NCBI GenBank assembly: GCA_963691705.1
Contig: OY829545.1
Coordinates: forward strand, 15,513,569-15,577,568
DNA length: 64,000 nucleotides
Direction of reading: 5' to 3'
Source of the DNA: Viola odorata
Lineage: Eukaryota; Streptophyta; Magnoliopsida; Malpighiales; Violaceae
Under the pieces are notes generated by a model. That model worked only from the letters and a program-made list of their open reading frames with translations. It had not been told where the DNA came from and did no database searches. The translations under genes and the position numbers were made by a program. Below, one piece after another: positions 33,764 to 45,167 of the stretch. Positions within the stretch are counted from its first letter, which is position 1. Each line of letters starts with the position of its first letter.

Positions 33764-35231
33764 ATTCTGATTCAATGGATAAGACTCAGTAAGTAAAACT
33801 TGTTGCAGATAGAGAGAAGAAAAAAAATATAAATTTGCTTTGGAAAACCCCCATGTTGAAAAATATACAGTATTTTCATTTCTCGGGATTAGAACAATAA
33901 AACAGGAAAAGTAAAATCATTTGTATGAAGCAAACCAAGAGCAATACTTGGATATGTGCTCCACACACTCCATTGTTCATATCATCCAAGATGCTCCTGA
34001 GCTATAAATAGATGAATATAAATATGAACTGCCCATCCTCCATGATGTTTTTAGAGGTATGGTGATCTTGTCAGGAGCAACAAGGAACCTCAATTTATCA
34101 AAACTATATATCCATACTGATTGTCCCACTCCAATTTTACATCCTTATATATAGCCCCAACGCTCCTATCAGTCCAAGCTCCTTTCATCTATCATAAAGA
34201 AAGTGTTATGTTATGAAATTATGATAAACTTGACACAGTTCCAAGCATTTACCAGATTTTTCCATTTATCGCATCGACACTGTATTTTCTTAAGTACACA
34301 TTTAAAGTGTTTCAGTACAGATGACGGTTTTAGGACAGTAAAACAGTTAACAGAAAGCACGTTTCATTGCCTATGAGCACAATAGCTTCATAATCTTTCA
34401 ATACAAAAAGGCAAAAGTTAAATAAACTTTTCACTCCCGAAAAACACAAAGATTCTAGGTACAATACTCCACAATCTTTCATAGTTTGGGAAAAGGAACA
34501 TCACATATATCAATACAGCAAACCATTTCATTCGGTTCTCACAGCATCGGTCATTAATTGGATTAAAGATGATAACAACTCCGACAACAACAAAGATGCT
34601 TCATTTCATCTTATAAGGAAGTGAACATTCCACGATTCCAGAAGGTAACTCATTTTCTAACTTTTCCACAAGAAAAAGAACGTCAATTCAGCATATCACC
34701 ACTAAGCCATCTGTCTACCAAGATAATAATCGGTTAATCACGGCAACCGAATACCACTATTTCATAACAATCCTACCTCAACATTCAGCTTAAGAAAACA
34801 CAGCCTACCTCAACATCTATATAAATAAGAAGTGGAATAAAGCCATTCACCGATTATTATAGCAGAGAAACAAAGTAAAGAACGTATGGATTGAAAACAA
34901 AGAGTGGACAAAGCAGCGAAAGTAAGAAACCCTTAATGCAGAGCAGAGGGTTCACTTCAGCTAGAAAACCAGAAAGATTGATCGTACCGGAAATGAGAGA
35001 GCAGAGGCGATAAAGAATGTTTCTTCTGTTCTTGCTTCCTCCTCCGTATGGAAGTGAAGGGAAAACTCGGCAGAGAAGCAACGTCGATTCGGAAATTTTA
35101 AGGTCAGGATTTACCTTCTTTTTTTTTTTTTTTGACGGGGGATTTACCTTCTTGGATAAAGGAGGGAAGCACCGAACCAGTGAGCGTATTCCGGTCATGC
35201 AGTTAAACAAAAATAATTTTTTTTTTATCTT
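33764..35231 (-). promoter_or_regulatory. 5' UTR intron and promoter region of the SR34a-like gene
   Basis: A TTGAATCAG acceptor lies a few bases above the ATG at 33763, and a TTTCCG|GTACGATC donor-like site lies near 34988, so a leader intron of about 1.2 kb is plausible, a common feature of plant SR genes. The GC-richer stretch at about 35000-35100 would be the first exon. The 34857-35210 open frame is not convincing as coding. Confidence 0.45.
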
Positions 35232-35626
35232 GAAAAAAATTCATAAAATTACTCACGTTTCTACCAAATATCCAAAAAAAAATCTCATGTTTTCTAATTT
35301 TAATAGATTCTGTCTTATTTTAATTGTCCTAAAATATATTTGACTTTTCCAAAAATTAACCATAGATTTAATTGAGATGGAAATTTTTTTATTAAAAGAA
35401 ATGACATGATTTTTTTTCATTTTTTTCCTTATATCAGATAAACGCTAATGTGTCATAACCAAAAAAGGTTAAAAGACAATTTTGAAAGTGTCAAGTAGGT
35501 TTTAAGATAATTTTAAAAATATTGTGTAGTTTGTTAAAATTGACAAATATAAAGTTTTATTTGACTCAATTACAAATATAAGGTATTTTTCGAACATTTA
35601 ATACAAATATGGGTGATTTTCTTTTC
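35232..35626. mobile_element. Foldback MITE, same family as the 3.6-5.5 kb element
   Basis: The left arm (aaaattactcacgtttctac, then caaatatcc and ctcatgtttt) is the inverse of the right arm (atttgactcaattacaaata, aaggtatttttcgaacattt, gggtgatttt). The arms are diverged but follow the same order as those at 3575 and 5544. The element is about 395 bp and has no coding frame. It lies immediately above the inferred SR34a first exon. Confidence 0.6.
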
Positions 35627-37666
35627 GGTTTTATGGTTTTTGATTTGTTTGTCTTTCTTATGCTTCATTTTTAAAGAAAGGAAACATTATTCAAATTTAA
35701 AAAAACAAAATCATTAATTAATAACAAATGGATACCATGTATCGAAAAGAAAATTAATAATTAGTCATAGTTGTATGAATTGTTTAGATGTTTTTTAATT
35801 TAAATTTAAAAATATTACTAAATTATTACTTTTTATATAAAACTGAGTATAATCTATAAATATACATATTTATTATTATTTTTAATAACTCAACAGATCC
35901 AATCCATTTTAATCATTGAACCTTTCAATTAGGGTGTTTATTATTCGGGAACATACCGAAATTCTCAAGTTTCGTCCTTATATTTTCTAATGTGAAAGTA
36001 AAATGGAAACTCCCTGAAACGTTATATGGGATGGGATGAGATTTTTTAAGATTGATTTGGGATTCTCGAAGTTATATGCAGGCGGCGGAGCAATAATTTT
36101 TGTCCTCAATATATATAAAATATTTATATATTTTTAAAATAAAACTAGATATATATATATATAGTTAACGAAATAATTAATAATTATACATGTATTTAAA
36201 TATTTTACTAATAATTTTTAAATAATAATTTCAATTTTAATTTGATCTAAATATAAAATTTTAATTTTTCTATAAATTCGAATGGTTTAAAATGAAGATA
36301 TATATAAAATATAGTAATATTTTTTATTAGTAAAAGTGTAAATCATTAAGATATATATATATATATACCATTAATGTATATTTAAATCTTAAATTTTCTA
36401 CCATTCATAACTAATTAATTAATTATTAATAAAAATACAAAGAAAAAAAATAATAATAATAATAAGTATATACAAAATGTGCTTTGATTATTTTGGATTC
36501 CAATGACACGTGATCTTTTATATACATTATGTGTTTGTTTCATTCTTTTTTTTTCAAACAATAATGTTTGCCCTTTCCTATTTCTCTATCCAATTTTCAA
36601 AATGTCATATTTAATTCCTTAATTTTTGTTTTCTAATCCATAAATAACATAATATTGTTAAAAAGTTAAAAATTATTGTCATACATTAAACAAATGAAAA
36701 TTCTTTTTTTTGCAATTTATCTTATATTTCCAAGAGAAATTCATTGTATAATAAGTTGATAAATTCTTTTATTTTATTTAAAAAATCTTTTTGGAAAAGA
36801 CACCTCTTTCATTTTCAAGGAAAATAAATCTCATATTTTGTTTTCTTCAAATAAAATCGCACTATATATATGGATATGATTTTTTTCAATTTAACATTAC
36901 ATATAAAAAACAATGCATAATGAAAAGTTTTTCAAAGAATAGAGATAAACTAAAACGGTATGTGCATTTGTATTCTCAAAGTTTCTTAATTTCTTCAAAA
37001 TAAATTGTTAAAAATACTCTTCTATTATCTTTACGATTTTTTGTTGTTAAAAGTCTTTATATATATTATTGACTAAATAAATGATTTAAAATATACCTCT
37101 AATTTTACGACTATATTTAAAATTGAATACACGTTTTCTATTGAAAATATATGCAATTCATATTCACTCCCAAAAAGCTTGAGTTGCATGGAAGTCTTGG
37201 AAGAGCTGCCCAAAGAATGGTGGTTAGGATTGAAGAGGTCAATCGACTCAATCCTATAAAAACGCCATTATATGGGCATTCCTCCTATTCAATGTGGTAT
37301 TTTTACCGGTCACAAAATCGATAACAAAGACTAGCCTTTCAAGTTTTAAAGTCAATCCATTCAATATCCTCCTAAGAAAAGGTTTCTAACGTTATAAGAT
37401 GATTTAATCGCTGTTAACTTTTTGGAGCATGACACATAAACGTGCTAAATATTTTTTGAAAATTGAATATTAACATAAAACTATTTAAAATTTTACGTTA
37501 TTAAATCAAATAGATTGATATTAAAAGAATGCGAAAGTGTTAGTGAACTTTCGACCAAAAAAAAAGGGAAAAAGAAAAACTAATTATACCAAACTCAGAT
37601 CATAACTTAGAACATTTTAAGTTTGTTTACAGATAACATTGAGAACTCAACAGAAGCAAAGCAACA
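35627..37666. other. Very AT-rich intergenic region with AT microsatellites
   Basis: No gene is supportable. Short (AT)n tracts occur near 36140-36165 and 36348-36367, and an (aat)n tract near 36450-36465. Confidence 0.55.
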
Positions 37667-38035
37667 ATGAAGAAAAGAAGAGGAGTAGCCGCCGAATTCA
37701 AGGATCCGTTTGCGGAAGAAGATGAAGGGGAAGGAGAGGAAGGTTATCAAATGCATCTGCAGTTGAGAAAGGCTATCTATCACTTGTGTATCGACTCCGC
37801 TTAGAAATATAAACTGAAAAAACTACTTGAAGCAAAAGTCAGGGATACTGCTGCCGTAGGAGTGAGTCATCACTGGCATTATTCCCCTCAGCAACAGAGC
37901 ATAATATCGTTTCAACACTATGCTCAAGATAATCCATATTGCTCCAATGTGCTCTCCGAATCGGCACAGGACTCTTCCCATGTTTTTCCTCTAGTCCCAT
38001 GCCTACCCCACCTAAATCTGCCCGTGAGACGCTGA
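37667..38035 (+). pseudogene. ORF interrupted by one in-frame TAG, unknown protein
   Basis: From ATG 37667 the frame reads a basic start (MKKRRGVAAEFKDPFAEEDE), an acidic patch and YQMHLQLRKAIYHLCIDSA, then TAG at 37802-37804. Beyond the TAG the same frame stays open for 76 more codons (KYKLKKLLEAKVRDTAAVGV, then a Gln/His/Ser-rich part) up to TGA at 38033-38035. A single C-to-T change from CAG (Gln) would explain the stop. Base composition here is much richer in GC than the flanks, as in real exons. I do not recognise the family. It is 3'-to-3' with the PPR gene, whose stop lies only 80 bp further on. Confidence 0.45.
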
Positions 38036-38114
38036 ATATAATAGGGAAGACCTAACAGAAACTTCATCTTCTATGCTGCTTCGACATTAGCTACGGAAGC
38101 AACTGCTAAGTTGC

Positions 38115-39608
38115 TTAGATTGTATCCCATTGAATATCAATGTCAATCATGTTGCAACACACTGAAGTTACCAAAGCATTCCAAACAGAACGTTCTGGTA
38201 GCTTACCTTCGCTAACCATCTCCTCCAACCACATAATAGCTTCGTATTGCCTCCCCATGGAACAAAGACCAGATATAACCACATTGTAGGTATCAACAGA
38301 AGGCCAATATAACCGAATCACCATCGCTTCCATAAGCTGACTTGCTCCAACAAACTTACCTTCTCTACACGACCCATGCACTAAAATGCTGTAAGTTTCT
38401 TCGTTAGCAACACAGCCCACCTGCTTGGCCATCCTCTTCAAATAGTCAACAGCTTTGTCTGAACTCCCCGCATCACATAAGCCTTTTAAAATAATGTTAT
38501 ACAGTCTTACAGTTGGAACGCAATTCCTTTCCACCATCTCCACTTTAATGACGTCAGCTGCTTCACCAAGCCTACCTTCTCTACACAAAGCTCTAATCTT
38601 TGCATCATAAGCTAAAAGTGATGGCCTAAAGCCTCTCCCATACATTTCATCAAGAACTTCATCTGCTTGTCCAATCTTACCTTCATCATATAGGTCAATA
38701 GCCATAGCATTATAACCAGCCAAGCTTGGAACACTACCTCTGACTAGAGCTTCATTAATCAAACGCTTTGTAGTTTCTATATCTTCACCATCATTGCAGC
38801 AGCTGAGATCAAGTGGGTGGCGGAATTGCTTAGGTGCTTTCAGTCCTTTCCTTAAGATCTTACTGAGGATTTCCAACGCTTCTTCAACCTGCCCATTATC
38901 ACATAAGCCATCCAAAAGTGTTCTATATATCACAATATCCTCACCACTTCCCTTTTGAGAAATCCTCCAAAACATTGAATATAATAAATGGACGGCATCA
39001 TTCAACCGCCTGTCTTCACACAAGCCCTTCATGAGAATTTGATAACTATCTCTATTTGGATAGCAACCCTGATAAGACATCTCCTGGAAGACATGCAATG
39101 CAAGGTCAGAGAGATTATGTTTACAAAGTGCACCCAATAGCAGGTTTAAGGAACGAATGCGTGACTTCACTTCCCACCCAAACGAGTGTTCCAAGAATAG
39201 ATGGTGAACTGCCTTGAACTTTGATTCTTTCACCATTATTTGCAAAAGAGTATTAAAAGATTCAGTCCAATTAACACAGTTAAATCGTGGAATGCTCTTA
39301 AAGAGAGAGACTGCATCATTCAACAGTCCAGCCCTTGAATAGGTATTAATTGCAGTCACAAAAACTGAATCTTTACACTCACATGAATCATCTCGCATCT
39401 GATCAATAACTTCTCTCATCTCGGTGATTCGGCCCGAGTTTCCCAGGATGCCAATCATGGTGGCATACACAGGACCATTATGGTGATAACTCGGGTACTT
39501 GTTTCTTACTTCCTTGAAAATCTGCAAGGCTGTTAATGGATTTTTCTGAGTCCTTATGATTTGAGAGAGTTGTGTTGGTGTTAGACGCCTTGGCCACCTT
39601 ATGCTCAT
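38115..39608 (-). CDS. Pentatricopeptide repeat protein (At1g05600/EMB3101-like)
   Basis: This is a single-exon P-class PPR protein of 497 aa from the chosen start. It closely follows Arabidopsis At1g05600 as I recall it: MSIRWPRRLTPTQLSQII at the start, then NGPVYATMIGILG, MRDDSCECKDSVF, YQGCYPNRDSYQILMKGLC and the striking YSMFWRISQKGSGEDIV. Roughly ten PPR-type repeats cover most of the chain. I chose the ATG at 39608 because the conserved N-terminus begins there; the frame stays open to 39824 with other ATGs (39732, 39824), and a gene model could extend it by up to 72 residues of hydrophobic, non-conserved text. The Arabidopsis gene is listed as embryo-defective. Localisation to an organelle is the family norm, but no strong targeting sequence is visible after the chosen start. 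Confidence 0.92.
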   Translation of the reverse strand: MSIRWPRRLTPTQLSQIIRTQKNPLTALQIFKEVRNKYPSYHHNGPVYATMIGILGNSGRITEMREVIDQMRDDSCECKDSVFVTAINTYSRAGLLNDAVSLFKSIPRFNCVNWTESFNTLLQIMVKESKFKAVHHLFLEHSFGWEVKSRIRSLNLLLGALCKHNLSDLALHVFQEMSYQGCYPNRDSYQILMKGLCEDRRLNDAVHLLYSMFWRISQKGSGEDIVIYRTLLDGLCDNGQVEEALEILSKILRKGLKAPKQFRHPLDLSCCNDGEDIETTKRLINEALVRGSVPSLAGYNAMAIDLYDEGKIGQADEVLDEMYGRGFRPSLLAYDAKIRALCREGRLGEAADVIKVEMVERNCVPTVRLYNIILKGLCDAGSSDKAVDYLKRMAKQVGCVANEETYSILVHGSCREGKFVGASQLMEAMVIRLYWPSVDTYNVVISGLCSMGRQYEAIMWLEEMVSEGKLPERSVWNALVTSVCCNMIDIDIQWDTI

Positions 39609-42014
39609 TGCAAACAGACCATTATCTATCTTCTGGCTAGACCACAGGGGGCAATCAATAGCTGCTGTTACACATTGAGCAACGAAAAGAAAGTCAATCG
39701 AGTTAGAACTAAGTGTATCGTACTGGGACATAATTATTGACTTCACTTTGAAGAAATACCATGTATTAGCGATCCAAAATCGGAAGAAAGTAAGAATGAA
39801 AACGAAACAAGTGAAAATCTCCAATTAAGTGTCTCAGACGCATACCCACAAACACTTGATGTGCGTGCAGAAATCCAGCACGAAACGCCACCCATAATGA
39901 GCAAAACCAACCAAAGTTTGCATCTTTTGCTAGACAATCTTACACACGGATGCACATATCAAAAAATAACTGATGAAAAGATTGTTGTTGTAAAGAAATC
40001 TTAGGTCTGCGAATGTTTTTGCTTGGATCGTCTGTTACACATCATCGTGAGAGCTCCATTTATACGTTTGTAGAGTGTGTCAAGGCCGGCCATCTGAGCC
40101 TGATATCTACGAACGACTTGTCGCGCAAACTATTCAATGACATGTCATTTACAGTTTTCTGCATTTTGGGTCTTTCGTTGACGGGATCCACTTATGATTT
40201 TTGATCCAGCGGTCAACGGTCAATAGAGGCGTACCATATGCGACACCGTTCTGAGCGAGGAACATGGAGGAATCCGATGCTATAAAATCATCGATCGCAG
40301 AGAAGAAGCAATCATCCAGCCTGACTTGTTCGTTCTTACACGTGTCATCTCTCATTGACCAAAGCAGGTGCGTCGCGCTACCTCTCTATCCCTTTCTTCC
40401 TCATCTGTATTTTCCGCTTCTGATTGTGAATTGTTATTAGACTTGCAATTGTTTGCCTTTCTGCTCTTGTGATTTATGTATTTTTCATTTCCGTGTCAAC
40501 CCATTTTTGTAGTGATTCTAAATTGGGGATTTTTTTCCCCACTTGAATTGGGTCTGAGTCCAGAATGATTGAAGCTGAATCACTTATGTACTGAATACAT
40601 GTTAAATGTTCTTTCTTACAAAAACAAATATAAACAAAATTTGAAAAAGGAATCTTTAGGAGTTCGTGGCTTAGGTTTCCTATGCTACTGGGTATTGTCA
40701 AGTTTGTGGCTTATTCGTGAGATTTCTCCATATCTGAGTTTAGCTGAAGTGAAAAGTTATGTAGAACTTTAAGTTTTAAGCTTTAAACATGTTGTGATTT
40801 CATATTGCTGGGCATCTGTATCAGCCATCACTTAGTAAAGCACAATAATCGTCCTGTGAAGCAATATTGCTAATTAGAAGGGGCTTGTAGATCAATCAGA
40901 AAGAAGGGGCATCTTGAAAAGTTGCTTGCTTAAGGTTAGTGCAAAGGTTGCTTGCTTGCATAGTTGAGGAACGCTTGCAAATCTTACATGTCCATATGAA
41001 AAGGTTGCTTGCATTTGTAGGATGATCTCTGAAGAAGACAACCATCATGATAAGTTCTCTCTAGCTGTCATGATTTTGCCATTGATGGTTGTAAATGTGC
41101 CGTGTTCAAATACACTTTCTGCAGAACCTGATGCTTCATCTTCTAAATTTGGCGGCATATAGAACTTGCAAGTGGTCTTAATATGAATGTTGTGTAAAAT
41201 GGTAGGCATTAGATGTAATAGGTTGTGACTTTGGTTGGAGGAGCAACTGCTAAGAAGGCAGGGTAAATGAAGAAGATCTACATGTAATATTTTTGGATGT
41301 GATGGATTCCTGTAGGAAGAGACTTGGCCTTAGTTTGGGTCCTTATTTCTTTAAAAGTGTCCGGAGAGAGCTATTTTGCTTCAGATTGCATAGTGCTCAG
41401 TCTTGTTAGGCATAGTTGGAGAAACAAGTTGTGTGCTTTTTTATATTCTCGAGACAATTAATGCCTTAGGTTGCATACACAACTCATACGCTCCGTGATT
41501 GCTTAGGGTAGTTGTCCAGATAGAAAATCCATGTGTATCACTGCAAAACTCTTTTAGAAATAAATGTTTATTAAGGACTTCAGTAATTTAATTTTGTGGT
41601 ACTTAATCAATTCACGGGGCTCAAGGAAGAGCAGTGCTAAGGGGTAAATAGGTGGCAAGTGACTGCTCTTGTAGCCTTGATATTGGATTTTGTTATTAAG
41701 CTCAAGTACAAAGAAAATTGTTGCTTTGTTTTAAGTTTTTCAATCTCCCACAAGTATCGAGCAATTGGCTAGGCCTCAAAAGGATGAAAGACTGTATGCC
41801 ATCATTAAGTTAGTTCCTCACAACCTCTACAGTCTTACCTTTTAGTTTGCTCATTGATTTACATGAGATGTCAGCCTCTAATGTTAAGCGTTATTTGTTT
41901 GTCTGTTTCTTGAGGAAAATCGGTGTTGCTTGTTTAACAATCTCTGTCCATCATTTGCATCAATTACAGGAGATCCAATCTTCAACGACAGAGGAGTTAA
42001 GTTAACGTAAGGAT
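39609..42014. promoter_or_regulatory. Divergent promoter region and long 5' UTR intron of the small membrane protein gene
   Basis: The PPR gene (-) and the small gene at 42015 (+) diverge here. A gtgcgtcgcg donor follows AAAGCAG near 40367, and a caattacag acceptor lies near 41969, so the small gene probably has a first non-coding exon near 40250-40367 and a ~1.6 kb leader intron. Long leader introns often raise expression in plants. No coding frame in 40.4-41.9 kb is convincing. Confidence 0.45.
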
Positions 42015-42248
42015 ATGGGTAGAGAAGTTGGCAGGCAAGGTAGGATTGGTGGTGGCAGAAAGAACGAGCCAGCACTGAGTCGAGTGGTGAATTCTATTGT
42101 TAATTTTGTGGGATTTGCAGAATTTGAGATATTCTTCGTCCTCCTATTCCTAATCGCCTTTTTCTTCTTCAAAAATCTCACAGCCAGGCCTGAGTACAAC
42201 CAGATTCTTGTAAAGAAGCCTGGTGGTACTGAGTTTTCGCCTTTCTAG
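42015..42248 (+). CDS. Conserved-looking 77-aa single-pass membrane protein, unknown function
   Basis: The 77-aa product has a basic Gly/Arg-rich N-terminus (GREVGRQGRIGGGRKNEPA), a long hydrophobic segment at about residues 33-53 rich in Phe/Leu/Ile, and a C-terminal tail TARPEYNQILVKKPGGTEFS. Arg/Lys residues precede the membrane segment and the tail is polar, so the topology is single-pass. Coding character is good: the ATG is placed just after a probable splice acceptor, and composition is GC-richer than the flanks. I do not recognise a named family. A tail-anchored or small ER protein is possible but unproven. Confidence 0.7.
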   Translation: MGREVGRQGRIGGGRKNEPALSRVVNSIVNFVGFAEFEIFFVLLFLIAFFFFKNLTARPEYNQILVKKPGGTEFSPF

Positions 42249-45167
42249 AAGTCATTTTATTACGAGTGATCAATTGCCATCATCGGTTGCATCTTTGTTT
42301 GAATTTGAAATGGAATATATATGTAACTTTGCTCGTCTATGAATAGTTAACCATGAAGAAACACCATTTTATTGTTTGGTTGGTGTTGTTGTACATTACT
42401 ATATATGCTTAAACCTGTCCGCGTTGAATCAGCAATTGCCGTGTCTGCCTTAGCCTGTCATTGTTTTGTCCATTTAGGAGTCAAAAACCTCCAGAGAAGA
42501 ATACTATGTTTCTGGTGATTGGAAATGTACATTTGGCTTTGCGTATAAATTTCTTACCCAAAAAAATCATAAATTTCGTTTTTTTCTCCAAACTTGGGCC
42601 TTTTTTTATACAAATGATGATGATAAGCACAGTAATATGAAGGAGTAACATAAATGAGTTCCACGATTTCACCGGAAAATTCCGTCGCAAACTGTGAAAG
42701 CCGGTTCCACGCAAATTCGGACCGGTTGGCCACCAATTTTGAAAACTTGTCACACGGCTGAGCTACGAGTTACACGCTGAACCGGTTGGGCCGCAGCATA
42801 GATGACACGCTTGCCATCTCAACCTTTACTTTGATTCCTCTCCTTTTTTTTCACTTATTGCCTTTTTGTTTTCTTGTCTTTTCTAATTTTTAATTTAAAA
42901 ATTGTTAGAAAAAAATTTATTATGTTAAGTAATAATATTTCTTTTATGTTCTAATTTTTAACTTAAAATTTATTAAAAAAACAAATTATTTGTGGTTAGA
43001 AATAATGTTCTTTTCTTTTCTACTTTTTAACTTAAAAATTATTAGAAAAAAAACACATTATTTTCGTTAACGAATAATCTTTTATTTTTCTAGTTTTTTC
43101 TGGTTTTTAACTTAACGGTTATTAGAAAAAACAAATTATTTATATTAAGGAATGATATTTCTTTTCTTTTCTAGTTTTTAACATTGAGAATGTTTTACTC
43201 CTTTATGTGCCTGTAGCAGATAGCCCAGGCTCATCTGAATTGAGCTTTATTCTCATCAGAGCTATTATCAAGGAAAGACCCGACAACATTTAATGGGCCA
43301 TTACACAAACCAGGTACAGGACTGTCATTCTGGAATCAGAATGTGTGAGGAGGCTCTTGGTTAACGACTCTGTTTCCCAAGTATAATTACTTTCTTAATT
43401 AGTCACTGGCATTGGAATTGTATTTTTGTTTTGATGGAAAACACACTCTAACAAGATTTTTCACACTCTGTTATCTCTAATTGTACAATCCTTACTTGAC
43501 TAGGAAAAGGTAGTTAGTTTTTCACTTAACTTCTCGAATTACGCATTAATGTAGTGACCCCTTTATTGGTGTACCCACGTATGACGTGGCATTCCCGGAG
43601 TAATCAATAATTTTCTTCGTATGTAAACCGTCTATCCAGGTTAAAAATTGAGGTGGAGTCATAAGAGTATAGTCGCCGCACTCTCACTTGCATTACTGGT
43701 TGCAGGTGGCTGGTGCTGTGGGCATTACAGTTTCCAGCCTCACAGTCCTGTGCACCAAAGTTAAAATCAGACAAGGCCATCGAGAGTGCACATGTAATGT
43801 AAGACAACTAGGTTGTCTAGTCTCTACATTAAAACCTCAAAGTTCGAGGAAAGTTTTGGCGCTTTGGGTCAAACCTGTTGGTCAAAACCAGGTGTGGGGT
43901 TATGTACTTATGTCTAAGAATTTTAGGGTTGGTCTTTGTAGTACAAACTTCAACATCACAGTTCTGTAATGTAAATTTTTGGGTAACAAATTTACTTTCA
44001 AAACCAGATCTATTCATCATTATGTAGTCTGTAGATAATAGGTTTTGACGCGCATGACCTATACTACCTTTTCACCTAGCTCATCTACGAGAGCTGAGCT
44101 TTCAATAACCCGAATCCATGACTTCGAGACATGGAGCGTATATCATTTCGTTGTAACGGAATGGCACAACAGGCAAAGTATGAAAGATCCATTCCAACTG
44201 TCATAAACTCACAAGCATGCTGCTGCGATGCAGACCCGCATGCCCAACTTTTTTCGGAAGATCCTCATTGGATTCCAAAGCTCAAAAACATTACACACCC
44301 CAAAAAGATGTGATCATACAAGTTTGAGCAAGAACAGGAAAATGGAAACACTCAAAAAAAGGGAAAGAAAAACAAAGAAATTAAAAAAGAATGCAGACTG
44401 ATAGCGATAGATGAAAGGCAAAAGAGATGATCATCTGTAAAAAAATATATAATAAATGAGAGATATATAGATAAAAAGAAAGGGGAGTGAAAGAGACCAT
44501 CTTTTTCCCCTCCCCAACTAAATAATTTTCTGATCTTATCATAGAAAAAAAGTATCCATGACAATTGACAACAACTAATGAAAAATAGAAAAAATAAATA
44601 AAAAAATTACAAAGTTAATGGCTGCTGAGCTTTTCCTAGCCAGCCCACCTTCCTTGCCTTCCTTGCCTTCCTTGTTGACCAATTTGGGTTAAAAAGATAT
44701 AAAACCAATCTTCTAACCCTTTGATTACTGCCAAATATAAACAAAGTGCAGGTCATTGGATGCTCTCTGCATCCAAGACAATTAAAAAAATCAAAGAATC
44801 CAAAGCCAATATTTGGAATTCCCACCTTATGCTGCTAACACATGAAATTAATGAATATCATGTCCTAACCCTAACCACTACTACTTAGACTCCCTACTAA
44901 TCCTACTAACTAAGACCAAATATGTGTCATGATGAAGTTGGTAAAATAATGTTGGGTCTTTAATGGAAAATATCAATTCAAGACAGTTAGTGAAATGGAG
45001 TGGAGCTTTTTTCCTGATGTAATTAGAATTCTTGGATTCCCTCTGTTGTCCTTGTTCTGTGTCAATAATTCTTCCATTCTACGATCTTGACCCTTTTCCC
45101 CGATGTGTGGAATGAAATTAGTCTTGTAAGAAAGACAAGTGAATAATAATTTTTGTTTCTGAACTTA
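42249..45167. other. Intergenic DNA including minisatellite and ARP1-like 3' UTR
   Basis: The first ~150 bases are probably 3' UTR of the small membrane protein gene. A minisatellite occupies about 42870-43190. The 43600-44300 part is GC-richer with short frames on both strands (for example 43688-43969, 44131-44313) that match nothing I know. The last few hundred bases before 45168 are probably 3' UTR of the RRM gene. Confidence 0.4.
42870..43190. repeat. AT-rich minisatellite, about 4-5 units of ~70-80 bp
   Basis: The words ttctaatttttaactt and ttattagaaaaaacaaatta recur in order four to five times, with units starting near 42879, 42949, 43018, 43098 and 43172. Unit length drifts from about 69 to 80 bp through small indels. 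Confidence 0.8.

Noticed and set aside
39609..39824. 72-residue N-terminal extension of the second PPR protein
   Set aside because: The conserved N-terminus begins at 39608; the upstream frame is hydrophobic and non-conserved, though not excluded as a leader.
43688..44313. Short open frames near 43.7-44.3 kb
   Set aside because: Moderate GC but no recognisable protein and no consistent frame.
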